Below, piece after piece: positions 38,819-47,610 of a DNA stretch of 64,000 nt. The stretch lies in contig NZ_LMOZ01000001.1 in assembly GCF_001423695.1 (NCBI RefSeq), positions 574,829-638,828 of the forward strand, in the 5' to 3' direction. The DNA comes from Leifsonia sp. Leaf336. GTDB taxonomy: Bacteria > Actinomycetota > Actinomycetes > Actinomycetales > Microbacteriaceae. Under the pieces are notes generated by a model that saw only the letters and a list, made by a program, of their open reading frames with translations, ran no database searches and was not told the DNA's origin. The translations under genes were made by a program, and so were the position numbers. Each line of letters begins with the position of its first letter. The stretch's first letter is position 1.

Positions 38819-39040
38819 ATGGCCAAAAAAGACGGTGTCATCGAGATCGAAGGATCTGTGATCGAGGCGCTCCCCAACGCGATGTTCCGCGTCGAGCTCA
38901 CCAACGGTCACAAGGTTCTTGCCCACATCTCCGGCAAGATGCGCCAGCACTACATCCGCATCCTCCCCGAGGACCGCGTGATCGTGGAGCTGAGCCCCTA
39001 CGATCTGACCCGCGGCCGGATCGTCTACCGCTACAAGTAA
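38819..39040 (+). CDS. infA: Translation initiation factor IF-1
   Basis: 73 residues, single OB fold: [40 protein letters not shown] and [11 protein letters not shown]. Full length. ATG 38819 has GTGAGG only two bases upstream, an unusually short spacing, so initiation may be weak or use another element. Confidence 0.97.
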   Translation: MAKKDGVIEIEGSVIEALPNAMFRVELTNGHKVLAHISGKMRQHYIRILPEDRVIVELSPYDLTRGRIVYRYK

Positions 39041-39119
39041 CGGGTTGCTGTAAGTAACGGCCACGCCACCGGGTAGCCCCTGGCGAGGTACGAGGACAGC
39101 GAACAAAGGTAATAACACA

Positions 39120-39233
39120 ATGAAGGTCAAGCCCTCCGTCAAGAAGATCTGCGACAAGTGCAAGGTCATCCGTCGCAACGGCCGGGTCATGGTCATCTGC
39201 GAGAACCCGCGCCACAAGCAGCGCCAGGGCTGA
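39120..39233 (+). CDS. rpmJ: 50S ribosomal protein L36
   Basis: 37 residues: [20 protein letters not shown] then [17 protein letters not shown]. The zinc ribbon is intact (C11, C14, C27, H32), so this is the zinc-containing form; zinc-free paralogues are common in Actinobacteria for low-zinc conditions. AAAGG lies 8-12 nt upstream. Confidence 0.96.
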   Translation: MKVKPSVKKICDKCKVIRRNGRVMVICENPRHKQRQG

Positions 39234-39240
39234 TCGCGGC

Positions 39241-39316
39241 GGCAGTTCCGACTGCCAGCACGACTCAACTCAATATCGAAGCGATCCCAGAACCCGCCTC
39301 CATTCGTGGAGGCGGG
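39241..39316 (+). promoter_or_regulatory. Structured leader upstream of rpsM
   Basis: Two hairpins: GGCAGT/ACTGCC with a TCCG loop (39241-39256) and a perfect 10-bp stem CCCGCCTCCA/TGGAGGCGGG closed by a TTCG tetraloop (39293-39316). They occupy the 154-bp gap between rpmJ and rpsM, followed by ACAGGAGAA as ribosome binding site. A candidate r-protein control leader. Confidence 0.6.
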
Positions 39317-39387
39317 GGACACCCTCGGAGGAGGCCGGGGCACCGGGACCGCTGAAGACCTCCACTCATCACAGGAGAAGCCACACC

Positions 39388-39762
39388 ATGGCACGTCTAG
39401 CAGGCGTCGACATCCCGCGCGAGAAGCGCGTGGAGGTCGCACTCACCTACATCTACGGCGTCGGGCGCACTCGTGCGCTGCAGACCCTTCGCGAGACCGA
39501 GATCTCGGGCGACATCCGCGTCAAGGACCTGACCGACGACCAGCTCGTCGCACTGCGCGACTACATCGAGGGCAACTTCAAGGTCGAGGGTGACCTCCGC
39601 CGTGAGGTCGCCGCCGACATCCGCCGCAAGGTCGAGATCGGCAGCTACGAGGGCATCCGCCACCGCAAGGGCCTCCCGGTCCGCGGCCAGCGAACCAAGA
39701 CGAACGCTCGTACCCGCAAGGGCCCGAAGCGCACCGTCGCCGGTAAGAAGAAGGCTCGCTAG
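39388..39762 (+). CDS. rpsM: 30S ribosomal protein S13
   Basis: 124 residues, typical: [20 protein letters not shown] and the C-terminal [21 protein letters not shown]. Contacts the P-site tRNA and bridge B1. AGGAGAAG upstream of ATG 39388. rpsK follows after 29 bp. Confidence 0.98.
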   Translation: MARLAGVDIPREKRVEVALTYIYGVGRTRALQTLRETEISGDIRVKDLTDDQLVALRDYIEGNFKVEGDLRREVAADIRRKVEIGSYEGIRHRKGLPVRGQRTKTNARTRKGPKRTVAGKKKAR

Positions 39763-39791
39763 GCCGACATCAGGACTGAAGGAGAAACATA

Positions 39792-40190
39792 ATGGCAGCA
39801 CCCAAGTCGGCCGCTCGCAAGCCGCGCAAGAAGGAAAAGAAGAACATCGCTGTGGGCCAGGCCCACATCAAGAGCACCTTCAACAACACCATCGTCTCGA
39901 TCACCGACACCACCGGTGCGGTCATCTCGTGGGCGTCCTCCGGTGGAGTTGGCTTCAAGGGCTCGCGCAAGTCCACCCCGTTCGCCGCTCAGCTGGCTGC
40001 CGAGTCGGCCGCCCGCCAGGCGCAGGAGCACGGGATGAAGAAGGTCGACGTCTTCGTCAAGGGTCCGGGCTCGGGCCGCGAGACCGCGATCCGCTCGCTG
40101 CAGGCCGCCGGCCTCGAGGTGGGCTCGATCAACGACGTCACCCCGCAGGCGCACAACGGCTGCCGCCCGCCGAAGCGTCGCCGCGTCTAG
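39792..40190 (+). CDS. rpsK: 30S ribosomal protein S11
   Basis: 132 residues; [40 protein letters not shown] and the terminal [17 protein letters not shown]. Full length. In the alpha operon; note that rpsD (S4), which sits between S11 and rpoA in many bacteria, is absent here. Confidence 0.98.
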   Translation: MAAPKSAARKPRKKEKKNIAVGQAHIKSTFNNTIVSITDTTGAVISWASSGGVGFKGSRKSTPFAAQLAAESAARQAQEHGMKKVDVFVKGPGSGRETAIRSLQAAGLEVGSINDVTPQAHNGCRPPKRRRV

Positions 40191-40208
40191 TTCTCTTCCA
40201 CGTCCGCC

Positions 40209-40239
40209 CAGGCGGCGGTCCTCACCGGACCGCCGCCTG
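40209..40239 (+). promoter_or_regulatory. Hairpin between rpsK and rpoA
   Basis: Perfect 13-bp stem (40209-40221 with 40227-40239), 5-nt loop. Strong enough to act as terminator or attenuator but lacks a U tract. rpsD would be expected here in other genomes. Confidence 0.6.
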
Positions 40240-40269
40240 ACGGCGTGACGAACCCCACCTCACTCACGC

Positions 40270-40291
40270 GAGTGTCATATAGCGGACACTC
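40270..40291 (+). promoter_or_regulatory. Inverted repeat before rpoA
   Basis: GAGTGTC-N8-GACACTC lies 18 bp before the rpoA GTG; its 8-nt centre is A/T-rich (ATATAGCG). It may be an operator or an RNA hairpin in the rpoA leader. No regulator can be assigned. Confidence 0.45.
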
Positions 40292-40309
40292 AGCCGAAAG
40301 GAATCAACA

Positions 40310-41305
40310 GTGCTCATTGCACAGCGTCCTACGCTCACCGAAGAGAACATCTCCGAGTTCCGTTCGCGGTTCGTCATCGAGCCGCTCGAGCCGGGCTTCG
40401 GCTACACCCTCGGAAACTCGCTGCGCCGCACCCTGCTCTCGTCCATCCCGGGCGCGGCCGTCACCAGCATCCGCATCGACGGCGTGCTGCACGAGTTCAG
40501 CACGGTTCCCGGTGTCAAGGAGGATGTCACCGAGATCATCCTGAACATCAAGGGCCTGGTCGTCTCGAGCGAGCACGACGAGCCGATCACCGCCTACCTG
40601 CGCAAGACGGGTGCCGGCCAGGTCACGGCCGCCGACATCTCGGCTCCGGCCGGTGTGGAGATCCACAACCCCGAGCTCGTCATCGCCACCCTGAACGACA
40701 AGGCGAAGTTCGAGGTCGAGCTGACCATCGAGCGCGGCCGCGGCTACGTGTCGGCCCAGCAGAACCGTAACGAGTACAGCGAGGCGGGCCAGATCCCGAT
40801 CGACTCGATCTACTCCCCGGTCCTCAAGGTCACCTACCGCGTCGAGGCCACCCGTGCCGGTGAGCGCACCGACTTCGACCGCCTCGTGGTCGACGTCGAG
40901 TCCAAGCCGGCGATCAGCCCGCGCGACGCCATCGCGTCGGCCGGCCGCACCCTCGTCGAGCTCTTCGGCCTCGCCCGCGAGCTCAACAGCGCGGCAGAGG
41001 GCATCGAGATCGGCCCCGCGCCGGTGGACCAGGTGCTGAGCTCCGAGCTGTCGATGCCGATCGAGGACCTCGACCTGTCGGTGCGCTCGTACAACTGCCT
41101 CAAGCGTGAGGGCATCAACACGGTCAGCGAGCTCGTCTCGCTGTCCGAGACGCAGCTCATGAACATCCGCAACTTCGGTCAGAAGTCGGTGGATGAGGTC
41201 AAGGACAAGCTGACCGAGATGGGTCTGTCGCTCAAGGACTCTGTCCCCGGCTTCGACGGCGCCCACTTCTACAGCGGGTACGAAGAAGACGAGTCCACCA
41301 TCTGA
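40310..41305 (+). CDS. rpoA: RNA polymerase alpha subunit
   Basis: 331 residues. Alpha-NTD has [23 protein letters not shown] and dimerisation segments; alpha-CTD has [20 protein letters not shown] and [19 protein letters not shown], which contact UP elements and activators. Acidic tail EEDESTI. GTG 40310 with GAAAGGAAT upstream. Acts with the rpoC product encoded at the left edge. Confidence 0.98.
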   Translation: MLIAQRPTLTEENISEFRSRFVIEPLEPGFGYTLGNSLRRTLLSSIPGAAVTSIRIDGVLHEFSTVPGVKEDVTEIILNIKGLVVSSEHDEPITAYLRKTGAGQVTAADISAPAGVEIHNPELVIATLNDKAKFEVELTIERGRGYVSAQQNRNEYSEAGQIPIDSIYSPVLKVTYRVEATRAGERTDFDRLVVDVESKPAISPRDAIASAGRTLVELFGLARELNSAAEGIEIGPAPVDQVLSSELSMPIEDLDLSVRSYNCLKREGINTVSELVSLSETQLMNIRNFGQKSVDEVKDKLTEMGLSLKDSVPGFDGAHFYSGYEEDESTI

Positions 41306-41354
41306 GGCCGCGTCAGCGAAGCCTTCGACTTTTCACTACTGGAGATAACCGATC

Positions 41355-41921
41355 ATGCCTAAGCCCACGAAGGGCCCCCGCCTCGGAGGCGGTCCCGCGC
41401 ACGAGCGTCTGATGCTCGCCAACCTGGCCGCCGCGCTGTTCACCCACAAGAGCATCAAGACGACCGAGACCAAGGCCAAGCGTCTGCGTCCCTACGCCGA
41501 GCGCCTGATCACGTTCGCGAAGCGCGGCGACCTGCACGCGCGTCGCCGCGTGCTCGCCGTCATCGGCGACAAGAGCGTCGTGCACGAGCTCTTCACCGAG
41601 ATCGCGCCGCTGGTCGCCGAGCGTGAGGGCGGCTACACCCGCATCACCAAGCTCGGCTTCCGCAAGGGCGACAACGCGCCGATGGCGCAGATCGAGCTCG
41701 TGCTCGAGCCCGTCGCCCCGAAGGCCAAGCCGGCCAAGAAGACGGCGACCCCGAAGGCCGCTCCCGTCGAGGAGCCGGTCGTCGAGGAGGAGGCCGCCAC
41801 TGAGGAGGAGGCCGCCACCGAGGAGACCACCGCTGCTGAGGCAGAGGTCGTCGAGGAGGCCACCGGCGACGCCGAGGCCGCCGGTGAGACCACCGCCGAG
41901 GACGAGGCAGAGAAGGCCTGA
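41355..41921 (+). CDS. rplQ: 50S ribosomal protein L17 with acidic C-terminal extension
   Basis: 188 residues. The L17 core ([47 protein letters not shown]) ends near residue 120. The remaining 68 residues start with a Lys/Ala/Pro stretch and continue as Glu/Ala/Thr repeats ([20 protein letters not shown]). Typical L17 is about 120 residues. ATG with CTGGAGATAAC upstream; a terminator follows. Confidence 0.96.
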   Translation: MPKPTKGPRLGGGPAHERLMLANLAAALFTHKSIKTTETKAKRLRPYAERLITFAKRGDLHARRRVLAVIGDKSVVHELFTEIAPLVAEREGGYTRITKLGFRKGDNAPMAQIELVLEPVAPKAKPAKKTATPKAAPVEEPVVEEEAATEEEAATEETTAAEAEVVEEATGDAEAAGETTAEDEAEKA

Positions 41922-41939
41922 GCCTGCCGCTTCATCAGT

Positions 41940-41975
41940 GAGACGCCCCGCTTCCTTCCAGATGCGGGGCGTCTC
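41940..41975 (+). terminator. Terminator of the alpha operon
   Basis: Perfect 12-bp stem (41940-41951 with 41964-41975) with a 12-nt pyrimidine-rich loop, 18 bp after rplQ, marking the end of the ribosomal supercluster. Confidence 0.8.
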
Positions 41976-42004
41976 GCCGTTTCGGCACCCGAAGGCCTCC
42001 ACGC

Positions 42005-42010
42005 TAGGCT
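42005..42010 (+). promoter_or_regulatory. Leaderless -10 box of the GNAT gene
   Basis: TAGGCT ends 6 nt before ATG 42017, and no Shine-Dalgarno sequence is present. Transcription would start at or next to the A of the ATG. Confidence 0.65.
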
Positions 42011-42016
42011 GGCGGG

Positions 42017-43057
42017 ATGCCGGGGCCAGAATCCGTCGAGACGACTCTTCCGCCGCTGAACGAGCGCGTGGAGGCGCCTCCGACGTACCGGCCGCAGCAT
42101 TCCGCTGTCGCCGAATGGCGGCCGATCACCGAAGCCGACGTCGACGCCGTGCACGCCGTGCTGAGGGCCAGTGACGCGGTCGACCATCCCAATTACCTCA
42201 CCACGCGAGAAGAGGTGGAGGACGAACTCGGTTTCAGCTTCGTCGACCTCGAGCGTGACACGCTGCTCGCGGTCGGGCACGACGGCGCCGTGCTCGCGGT
42301 CGGGTCGATCCTGGAACCGCCCCGGCAGATCACCCTGGTGCGCGAGTTCCTGAACGGCGCGGTTCACCCCGACCACCGCGGCATCGGTATCGGCCGCGAG
42401 CTGGTCGCCTGGCAGCGGGCGCGCGGCGAGCAGAAGCTCGCAGCGCTGGACAAGCGCCTCCCCGGCTGGCTCGTCGGATACTCCGACACGCGTGCTCCCG
42501 ATCGGGAGCGGCTTCTCGCAGCCGCCGGGTTCGAGGCGGTGCGCTGGTTCCACACGATGGAGCGCGACCTCGCCGAGCCGATCCCGGATGTCGTGCCGAC
42601 GGAGGCCGTGCGGATCGTGCCCTACGCGTCGGAGCTGGCGGAGGCCGTGCACGCCGCGCGCGACGCGGCCTTCCTCGACCACTGGGGCAGCCAGCCGTTG
42701 AGCGAGGAGCAGTGGGCCAGCCTGATCGGAGGCACGTTCGCCCCGGAGGTGTCGTTCGTCGCGCTCGCGGGTGAGGAGGTCGCGGGCGTCGTCCTCAGCG
42801 ACGTGAACGAGGACGACTGGGAGGCGCAGGGATTCTCGGGGGCCTACATCTCTACCGTCGCGGTCACACGTGCGCACCGCGGCCGACGCATCGCGGCCGC
42901 TCTGCTCAGCGCCGTTCTGCACGAAAGCGCACGGCGGGGGTGGCAGAAGGCGGTGCTCGACGTGGACGCGGACAACCCCAGCGGCGCGCTCGGCCTCTAC
43001 ACCGGCATGGGGTTCGCGACGACGTTCTCCGAGACCGGGTTGGTGCGGGAGTACTGA
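42017..43057 (+). CDS. Tandem-GNAT acetyltransferase (mycothiol-synthase-like)
   Basis: 346 residues with two GNAT domains. Domain 1 (about 35-185) has the acetyl-CoA loop HPDHRGIGIGRELV, and domain 2 (about 195-346) has VTRAHRGRRIAAALLSAVLH and NPSGALGLYTGMGF. Mycothiol synthase MshD has the same two-domain plan, but so do other actinobacterial acetyltransferases, so substrate is not assigned. Promoter appears leaderless. The stop overlaps the truA ATG by one base. Confidence 0.8.
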   Translation: MPGPESVETTLPPLNERVEAPPTYRPQHSAVAEWRPITEADVDAVHAVLRASDAVDHPNYLTTREEVEDELGFSFVDLERDTLLAVGHDGAVLAVGSILEPPRQITLVREFLNGAVHPDHRGIGIGRELVAWQRARGEQKLAALDKRLPGWLVGYSDTRAPDRERLLAAAGFEAVRWFHTMERDLAEPIPDVVPTEAVRIVPYASELAEAVHAARDAAFLDHWGSQPLSEEQWASLIGGTFAPEVSFVALAGEEVAGVVLSDVNEDDWEAQGFSGAYISTVAVTRAHRGRRIAAALLSAVLHESARRGWQKAVLDVDADNPSGALGLYTGMGFATTFSETGLVREY

Positions 43058-43923
43058 TGACCGGCGAGGCGACCCGTTTCCGACTCGACATCGCCTACCA
43101 GGGCACCGATTTCAACGGCTGGGGGCGGCAGCCCGCCCTCCGCACGGTTCAGGGCGAGTTGGAGGCGGGTCTCGCGACGATCTTCCGCCGAGCGGGGGAG
43201 CCTCCCGTGCTCACCGTCGCCGGGCGCACCGATGCCGGCGTCCACGCGCGCGGCCAGGTGGCGCACGTCGATCTCTCGGCCGAGCAGGTCGCGATGCTGC
43301 GGAAGCCGCACGGCAAACGTCCGCCACTGGCGGCGCAGGAGGCGCTCGCCCGACGCCTCAACGGCATCCTCGGCCCGGTGTCCGACGTCGTCGTGCTGCG
43401 CTGCAGCGAAGCGCCGACCGGGTTCGACGCACGGTTCTCCGCTGTGTGGCGCCGCTACGAGTACCGGGTCGCCGACCGGCTCGCCCTGCGCGACCCCCTG
43501 CAGCGCCACCGCACCGCCTGGGTGTCGGCCGACCTGGACCCCCAGTCGATGGACGTCGCGGCGCACGGCCTCCTCGGGCTCCACGACTTCGCCAGCTACT
43601 GCAAGGCCAGGGAGGGAGCCACCACGATCCGCACCCTCCTCGACTTCTCCTGGCGCCGCGACGACGACCGGGTGCTGGTCGGCGAGGTCGTGGCGGATGC
43701 GTTCTGCCACAGCATGGTCCGGGCGCTCGTCGGCGCCTGCGTCGAAGTGGGGGAGGGATCGCTGACTCCTGGCGACCTCGTCGAGCTGCGTGATGCGCAC
43801 CTGCGGACCAGCGCCTTCAAAGTGATGCCGGCTCGCGGCCTGACCCTGATGGAGGTCGGCTACCCGGACGACGCCGAGCTCGCCGCGCGGGCGGAGCAGA
43901 CCCGCGGGCTCCGGACGCTCTGA
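43057..43923 (+). CDS. truA: tRNA pseudouridine(38-40) synthase TruA
   Basis: 288 residues. RLDIAYQGTDFNGWGRQPAL, catalytic Asp59 in GRTDAGVHARGQ, and HDFASYCKAREGATTIRTL identify TruA, which modifies U38-40 in the anticodon arm. An insert of Lys/Pro/Arg residues (MLRKPHGKRPPLAAQEAL) and the region around it is typical of actinobacterial TruA. Its place between rplQ and rplM is conserved. Confidence 0.95.
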   Translation: MTGEATRFRLDIAYQGTDFNGWGRQPALRTVQGELEAGLATIFRRAGEPPVLTVAGRTDAGVHARGQVAHVDLSAEQVAMLRKPHGKRPPLAAQEALARRLNGILGPVSDVVVLRCSEAPTGFDARFSAVWRRYEYRVADRLALRDPLQRHRTAWVSADLDPQSMDVAAHGLLGLHDFASYCKAREGATTIRTLLDFSWRRDDDRVLVGEVVADAFCHSMVRALVGACVEVGEGSLTPGDLVELRDAHLRTSAFKVMPARGLTLMEVGYPDDAELAARAEQTRGLRTL

Positions 43924-43944
43924 GCGCCTCGGGCTCGGGCGTCG

Positions 43945-44010
43945 TCAGCGAACGAGCCCGTTCTCGTGGGCGAACGCCACGAGCTGGACGTGCGATTTCA
44001 GCCCCAGGGC
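43945..44010 (-). pseudogene. Relic of a LuxR/NarL-type HTH C-terminus
   Basis: Read on the minus strand, the last 21 codons before a TGA encode LGLKSHVQLVAFAHENGLVR, which closely follows the recognition-helix end of NarL-family response regulators. Upstream of it the similarity stops abruptly and the sequence becomes the rplM promoter region. No receiver domain or start is present, so it is a decayed or truncated remnant. Confidence 0.65.
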
Positions 44011-44039
44011 GGAGCCAGACCCCCCGCCGATTGCCCGGT

Positions 44040-44069
44040 TTGACCGCCTCCGGGCGTGTCGCGTAGTAT
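44040..44069 (+). promoter_or_regulatory. Promoter of rplM-rpsI
   Basis: TTGACC (44040-44045), 18 bp, TAGTAT (44064-44069). The same two hexamers occur before rpsL. It gives an rplM leader of about 140 nt with several C/G hairpins (for example around 44139-44153). Confidence 0.8.
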
Positions 44070-44214
44070 TGACCCTTGGTGTCTGCGCCTCCTGCGGCGC
44101 GGCACGCGAACGTGAGCCCTCCACCGGCCCCGGTTCTCCTCCCCTCGGGAGGGCAACCCCCATCGGAGCGGGATTCACGAACTCCTCCGTTCGATACAGA
44201 AAGCAGCCACTACT

Positions 44215-44661
44215 GTGACGCGCACCTACACCCCGAAGGCAGACGAGATCCAGCGCGACTGGGTCGTCATCGACGCGACCGATGTCGTGCTCGGCCGTCT
44301 CGCCAGCCACACCGCCGCCCTCCTCCGCGGCAAGCACAAGCCGACGTTCGCTCCGCACATGGACAGCGGCGACTTCGTGATCATCGTCAACGCCGACAAG
44401 GTGGCCCTCACCGGTCAGAAGGCGGCCCAGAAGAAGGCCTACCGTCACTCGGGTTACCCGGGCGGCCTCAAGGCCACCACGTACTCCGAGCTGCTCGAGA
44501 AGAACCCGGTTCGCGCCGTCGAGAAGGCCGTCCGCGGCATGCTGCCGAAGAACTCCCTCGGCCGCGCTCAGCTCCGCAAGCTGAAGGTCTACACCGGAAG
44601 CGAGCACCCGCACGCCGCCCAGCAGCCGAAGCAGTACACGCTCGGCCAGGTCGCCCAGTAA
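44215..44661 (+). CDS. rplM: 50S ribosomal protein L13
   Basis: 148 residues, typical: [31 protein letters not shown] and [20 protein letters not shown]. Early 50S assembly protein. GTG 44215; only a weak AGAAAG site upstream. Operon with rpsI, 49 bp downstream. Confidence 0.97.
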   Translation: MTRTYTPKADEIQRDWVVIDATDVVLGRLASHTAALLRGKHKPTFAPHMDSGDFVIIVNADKVALTGQKAAQKKAYRHSGYPGGLKATTYSELLEKNPVRAVEKAVRGMLPKNSLGRAQLRKLKVYTGSEHPHAAQQPKQYTLGQVAQ

Positions 44662-44710
44662 GCGATCCACGACCTTCACGACAGACTTAAGACAAAGGAT
44701 TATCACCACC

Positions 44711-45208
44711 GTGGCGAAGATCGAAGACAGCATCGACTCGGCTCAGGTCGAGAACGTCGAGTCCTACTCGACCGAGACCCCCGAGAGCGCGGCCCCCGCG
44801 GCCCCGCGTCCCGTCCTCTCCGTACCCGGCGCGGCCGTCGGCCGCCGCAAGGAGGCCATCGCGCGTGTGCGCCTGGTCCCGGGCTCCGGAACCATCACGG
44901 TCAACGGCCGTGAGTTCGCGGACTACTTCCCGAACAAGCTGCACCAGCAGCTCATCACCGACCCGTTCAAGGTCCTCGACCTCATCGGCGCCTACGACGT
45001 CGTCGGCCGCATCACCGGTGGCGGCCCCTCGGGCCAGGCCGGCGCGCTGCGTCTCGCGATCGCCCGTGCGCTCAACGAGATCGACCGCGAGAACAACCGT
45101 CCGACCCTCAAGAAGGCCGGCTTCCTCACTCGTGACGCCCGCGTCACCGAGCGCAAGAAGGCCGGACTCAAGAAGGCGCGCAAGGCTTCGCAGTTCTCGA
45201 AGCGCTGA
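44711..45208 (+). CDS. rpsI: 30S ribosomal protein S9 with N-terminal extension
   Basis: 165 residues. The S9 core starts near residue 40 ([20 protein letters not shown]) and ends with the conserved [12 protein letters not shown] that reaches the P-site tRNA. A 38-residue acidic/Ser-rich extension ([15 protein letters not shown]) precedes the core. GTG 44711; AAAGGA lies 11 nt upstream. Confidence 0.97.
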   Translation: MAKIEDSIDSAQVENVESYSTETPESAAPAAPRPVLSVPGAAVGRRKEAIARVRLVPGSGTITVNGREFADYFPNKLHQQLITDPFKVLDLIGAYDVVGRITGGGPSGQAGALRLAIARALNEIDRENNRPTLKKAGFLTRDARVTERKKAGLKKARKASQFSKR

Positions 45209-45222
45209 CACTCGTCAGCGTT

Positions 45223-45228
45223 TAGGCT
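45223..45228 (+). promoter_or_regulatory. Leaderless -10 box of glmM
   Basis: TAGGCT ends 7 nt before the glmM ATG, with no ribosome binding site between; 14 bp after the rpsI stop. Confidence 0.6.
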
Positions 45229-45235
45229 TCGGTTC

Positions 45236-46597
45236 ATGCCCCGCCTTTTCGGAACGGACGGAGTCCGCGGACTCGCGAACGGTACGCTCACCGCCGACCT
45301 CGCGCTCGGTCTCGCTCAGGCAGCTGCGGCTGTCCTGACGCGAGGCCGCAGCGCGGAGGCTCGGCGCGCCGCGGGCAAGCGCCCGCTGGCGATCGTCGCC
45401 CGTGACCCCCGGGTCTCCGGCGAATTCCTCTCGGCTGCTGTGGCGGCCGGGCTGGCCAGCTCCGGCATCGATGTCTACGACGCCGGTGTCATCCCCACGC
45501 CGGCAACGGCCTTCCTCATCGCCGACTTCGACGCAGACTTCGGTGTGATGGTCTCTGCCTCGCACAACCCCGCCCCCGACAACGGGATCAAGATCTTCGC
45601 CCGCGGGGGCACCAAGCTCCCGGACGTCGTCGAGGACCGCATCGAACAGCACCTCGACATGGAGAAGCTCACGCCGACCGGCGCCGAAGTCGGCCGCATC
45701 CGCCGTTTCGCGGACGCGGAGGACCGCTACGTCGTTCATCTGCTCGCGAGCCTCCCGCATCGCCTCGACGGCATCCACGTCGTCCTCGATTGCGCGCACG
45801 GGGCTGCTGCCGGCATCTCGCCTGAGGTGTTCACCGACGCCGGCGCGCGCGTGACCGTCATCGGCGACTCGCCCGACGGTATGAACATCAACGACGGCGT
45901 CGGCTCGACGCACCTCGACAACCTCGCCGAGGCCGTCCTCGCCGCGGGCGCAGACGTCGGAATCGCGCACGACGGCGACGCCGACCGCTGCCTGGCGATC
46001 GACGCGGACGGCAACATCGTCGACGGCGACCAGATCATGGCCATCCTCGCGGTGGGCATGAAAGAGCGCGGCAAGCTCAAAGACGACACGCTCGTGGCGA
46101 CCGTGATGAGCAACCTCGGTCTCAAGATCGCCATGCGCGAGCAGGGCATCCGCATCGTCGAGACGGCAGTAGGCGACCGCTACGTGCTCGAGGAGATGAA
46201 CCGGAACGACTACGCCCTCGGCGGCGAGCAGTCGGGTCACGTCATCATGCGCGAGTTCGCGACAACCGGCGACGGCATCCTGACGGGTCTCCACCTCCTC
46301 AGCGAGATGGCGCGTCAGCGCAAGTCGCTCGCGGAGCTGGCGAAGGTCATGACGGTCTACCCGCAGGTCATGGTGAACGTGAAGGGCGTCGACCACCACG
46401 CGGTGCACACCGACGAGCCCCTCAAGCTCGCCGTGCAGACAGCGGAGGCCGCGCTCGGCGACAGCGGCCGGGTGCTGCTGCGTCCGTCCGGCACCGAGCC
46501 GCTCGTGCGGGTCATGGTGGAGGCTGCCGACCAGCACACCGCCGAGCGCCTGGCGAACGAGCTCGCCGACGTGGTGCGGGAGCGGCTGGGCGTCTAG
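45236..46597 (+). CDS. glmM: Phosphoglucosamine mutase
   Basis: 453 residues. [15 protein letters not shown], catalytic Ser109 in [13 protein letters not shown], the metal loop [12 protein letters not shown] and the sugar loop GGEQSGHVI, plus [14 protein letters not shown]. Converts glucosamine-6-P to glucosamine-1-P for UDP-GlcNAc, peptidoglycan and glycan synthesis; glmS, encoded 3.8 kb downstream, makes its substrate. Its ATG lacks a Shine-Dalgarno but follows a TAGGCT box. Confidence 0.97.
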   Translation: MPRLFGTDGVRGLANGTLTADLALGLAQAAAAVLTRGRSAEARRAAGKRPLAIVARDPRVSGEFLSAAVAAGLASSGIDVYDAGVIPTPATAFLIADFDADFGVMVSASHNPAPDNGIKIFARGGTKLPDVVEDRIEQHLDMEKLTPTGAEVGRIRRFADAEDRYVVHLLASLPHRLDGIHVVLDCAHGAAAGISPEVFTDAGARVTVIGDSPDGMNINDGVGSTHLDNLAEAVLAAGADVGIAHDGDADRCLAIDADGNIVDGDQIMAILAVGMKERGKLKDDTLVATVMSNLGLKIAMREQGIRIVETAVGDRYVLEEMNRNDYALGGEQSGHVIMREFATTGDGILTGLHLLSEMARQRKSLAELAKVMTVYPQVMVNVKGVDHHAVHTDEPLKLAVQTAEAALGDSGRVLLRPSGTEPLVRVMVEAADQHTAERLANELADVVRERLGV

Positions 46598-46608
46598 ACG
46601 CGCCGCCG

Positions 46609-46917
46609 TCAGCCGTTGCCCCGGCGCTCCTGCTCGCGGCGGAACTCCGAAACGGTGAATGGTCTGGCCTGCTCCGGGAGGAGTTCCTGGTCGTTCAACC
46701 CGGCAAGCAATTCGCCCGGTTCCACGCCGAGCCGAACCGACAGTCGAAGCAACGTGAGAAGAGTGGGGTTGCCCTCGCCGCGCTCCAGCCGTCCGTAGTT
46801 CGCGGCGTCGACCATGCTCTCGTGCGCGACGTCGTATTGGTTCAATCCGATTCGCCGGCGCGCCTCTCGCAAGCGGTGGCCAAGGATGCGAATGGCTTCG
46901 AAGCTCGGCGTAGGCAT
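46609..46917 (-). CDS. Small XRE-family regulator, paralogue 1
   Basis: 102 residues. An XRE helix-turn-helix (about 8-64: AIRILGHRLREARRRIGLNQ, YDVAHESMVDAANYGRLERG, then EGNPTLLTLLRLSVRL) is followed by a short tail (ELLPEQARPFTVSEFRREQE). ATG 46917 is embedded in an ATGCAT palindrome; an upstream frame to 47028 is not needed. It is homologous over its length to the gene at 47287-47610. Converges with glmM. No toxin or phage partner is adjacent. Confidence 0.8.
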   Translation of the reverse strand: MPTPSFEAIRILGHRLREARRRIGLNQYDVAHESMVDAANYGRLERGEGNPTLLTLLRLSVRLGVEPGELLAGLNDQELLPEQARPFTVSEFRREQERRGNG

Positions 46918-46921
46918 GCAT
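46916..46921 (-). promoter_or_regulatory. ATGCAT element at XRE paralogue 1 start
   Basis: ATGCAT overlaps the start codon. The plus-strand context ATGCATTCAGTCTG matches the element at 47609 in 11 of 14 positions. A second ATGCAT lies at 46991-46996. Possible autoregulatory operators. Confidence 0.4.
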
Positions 46922-46978
46922 TCAGTCTGTGTCCATCCTGTCTGATAACCCAGTGGACTCAGACGGTGGTGATGTAGT

Positions 46979-47251
46979 TCAGAAGCTTCTATGCATGATC
47001 TCTGACGCGGACAGAAGAGCCTCGTCATCGAGGCCGCGAACGAGCCATGCGGGCTCTACCTCCAGCGTGATGCTGATCTGAAGAAGAGTCTGGACGGTCG
47101 GGTTGCTTTCGCCGCGCTCCAACTTTCCGTAGTGGGAGGCGTTGACCTGGCTGAGCGCCGCGACTTCGTCCTGCCGCAGCCCGAGTTCCTCACGGCGACG
47201 CCGTAGTCGTCTTCCCAGGATCCGAGACGCCCGATAGCTCGCTGTGGTCAT
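46979..47251 (-). CDS. Small XRE-family regulator, paralogue 2
   Basis: 90 residues. HTH region ASRILGRRLRRRREELGLRQ, DEVAALSQVNASHYGKLERG, ESNPTVQTLLQISITLEVEP matches its two neighbours closely, but the C-terminal tail is shorter (LDDEALLSASEIMHRSF) and lacks the ELLPE...FTVSEF element. ATG 47251. Its 3' end contains the ATGCAT at 46991. It lies between the other two, on the same strand. Confidence 0.8.
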   Translation of the reverse strand: MTTASYRASRILGRRLRRRREELGLRQDEVAALSQVNASHYGKLERGESNPTVQTLLQISITLEVEPAWLVRGLDDEALLSASEIMHRSF

Positions 47252-47286
47252 CGATCGATGGACGGATCGAGGGAGCGTCGAGTAAC

Positions 47287-47610
47287 TCAGGCGCTGTGGT
47301 CAGGAGTGCCGCGCCGTCGCTTTTGTTCGCGGACGAAGTCGGATGCCGTGAACGCATATTGCCGCTCGGGCAGAAGCTCCGGCGCCGCCAGTCCATCAAG
47401 GAGGGAGTGCGGCTCGATCTCCAGAGTGATCGCGAGCTGTAGAAGCGTTGTCAGGGTGGGGTTGCCGACTCCGCGCTCGACCTTTCCGTAGTTGGCGAGA
47501 TCGACCTGGCTCAGACTTGCCACCTCGTATTGCGAGAGTCCCAAAGCCATCCGCCGGCCCCGCAGTCGCTCCCCGAGAATTCGAGCTGCTTCGAATCGTG
47601 GGGTGGCCAT
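47287..47610 (-). CDS. Small XRE-family regulator, paralogue 3
   Basis: 107 residues. HTH region AARILGERLRGRRMALGLSQ, YEVASLSQVDLANYGKVERG, VGNPTLTTLLQLAITLEIEP; tail LAAPELLPERQYAFTASDFV then REQKRRRG, clearly paralogous to the 46609 gene. ATG 47610 overlaps ATGCAT at 47609-47614, and another copy lies 52 bp upstream. Probably the first gene of the three. Confidence 0.8.
   Translation of the reverse strand: MATPRFEAARILGERLRGRRMALGLSQYEVASLSQVDLANYGKVERGVGNPTLTTLLQLAITLEIEPHSLLDGLAAPELLPERQYAFTASDFVREQKRRRGTPDHSA

Noticed and set aside
46609-47610. Toxin-antitoxin or prophage immunity module for the XRE trio
   Set aside because: All three encode the same kind of HTH protein; no toxin-like, HipA-like, RelE-like or phage gene is adjacent.
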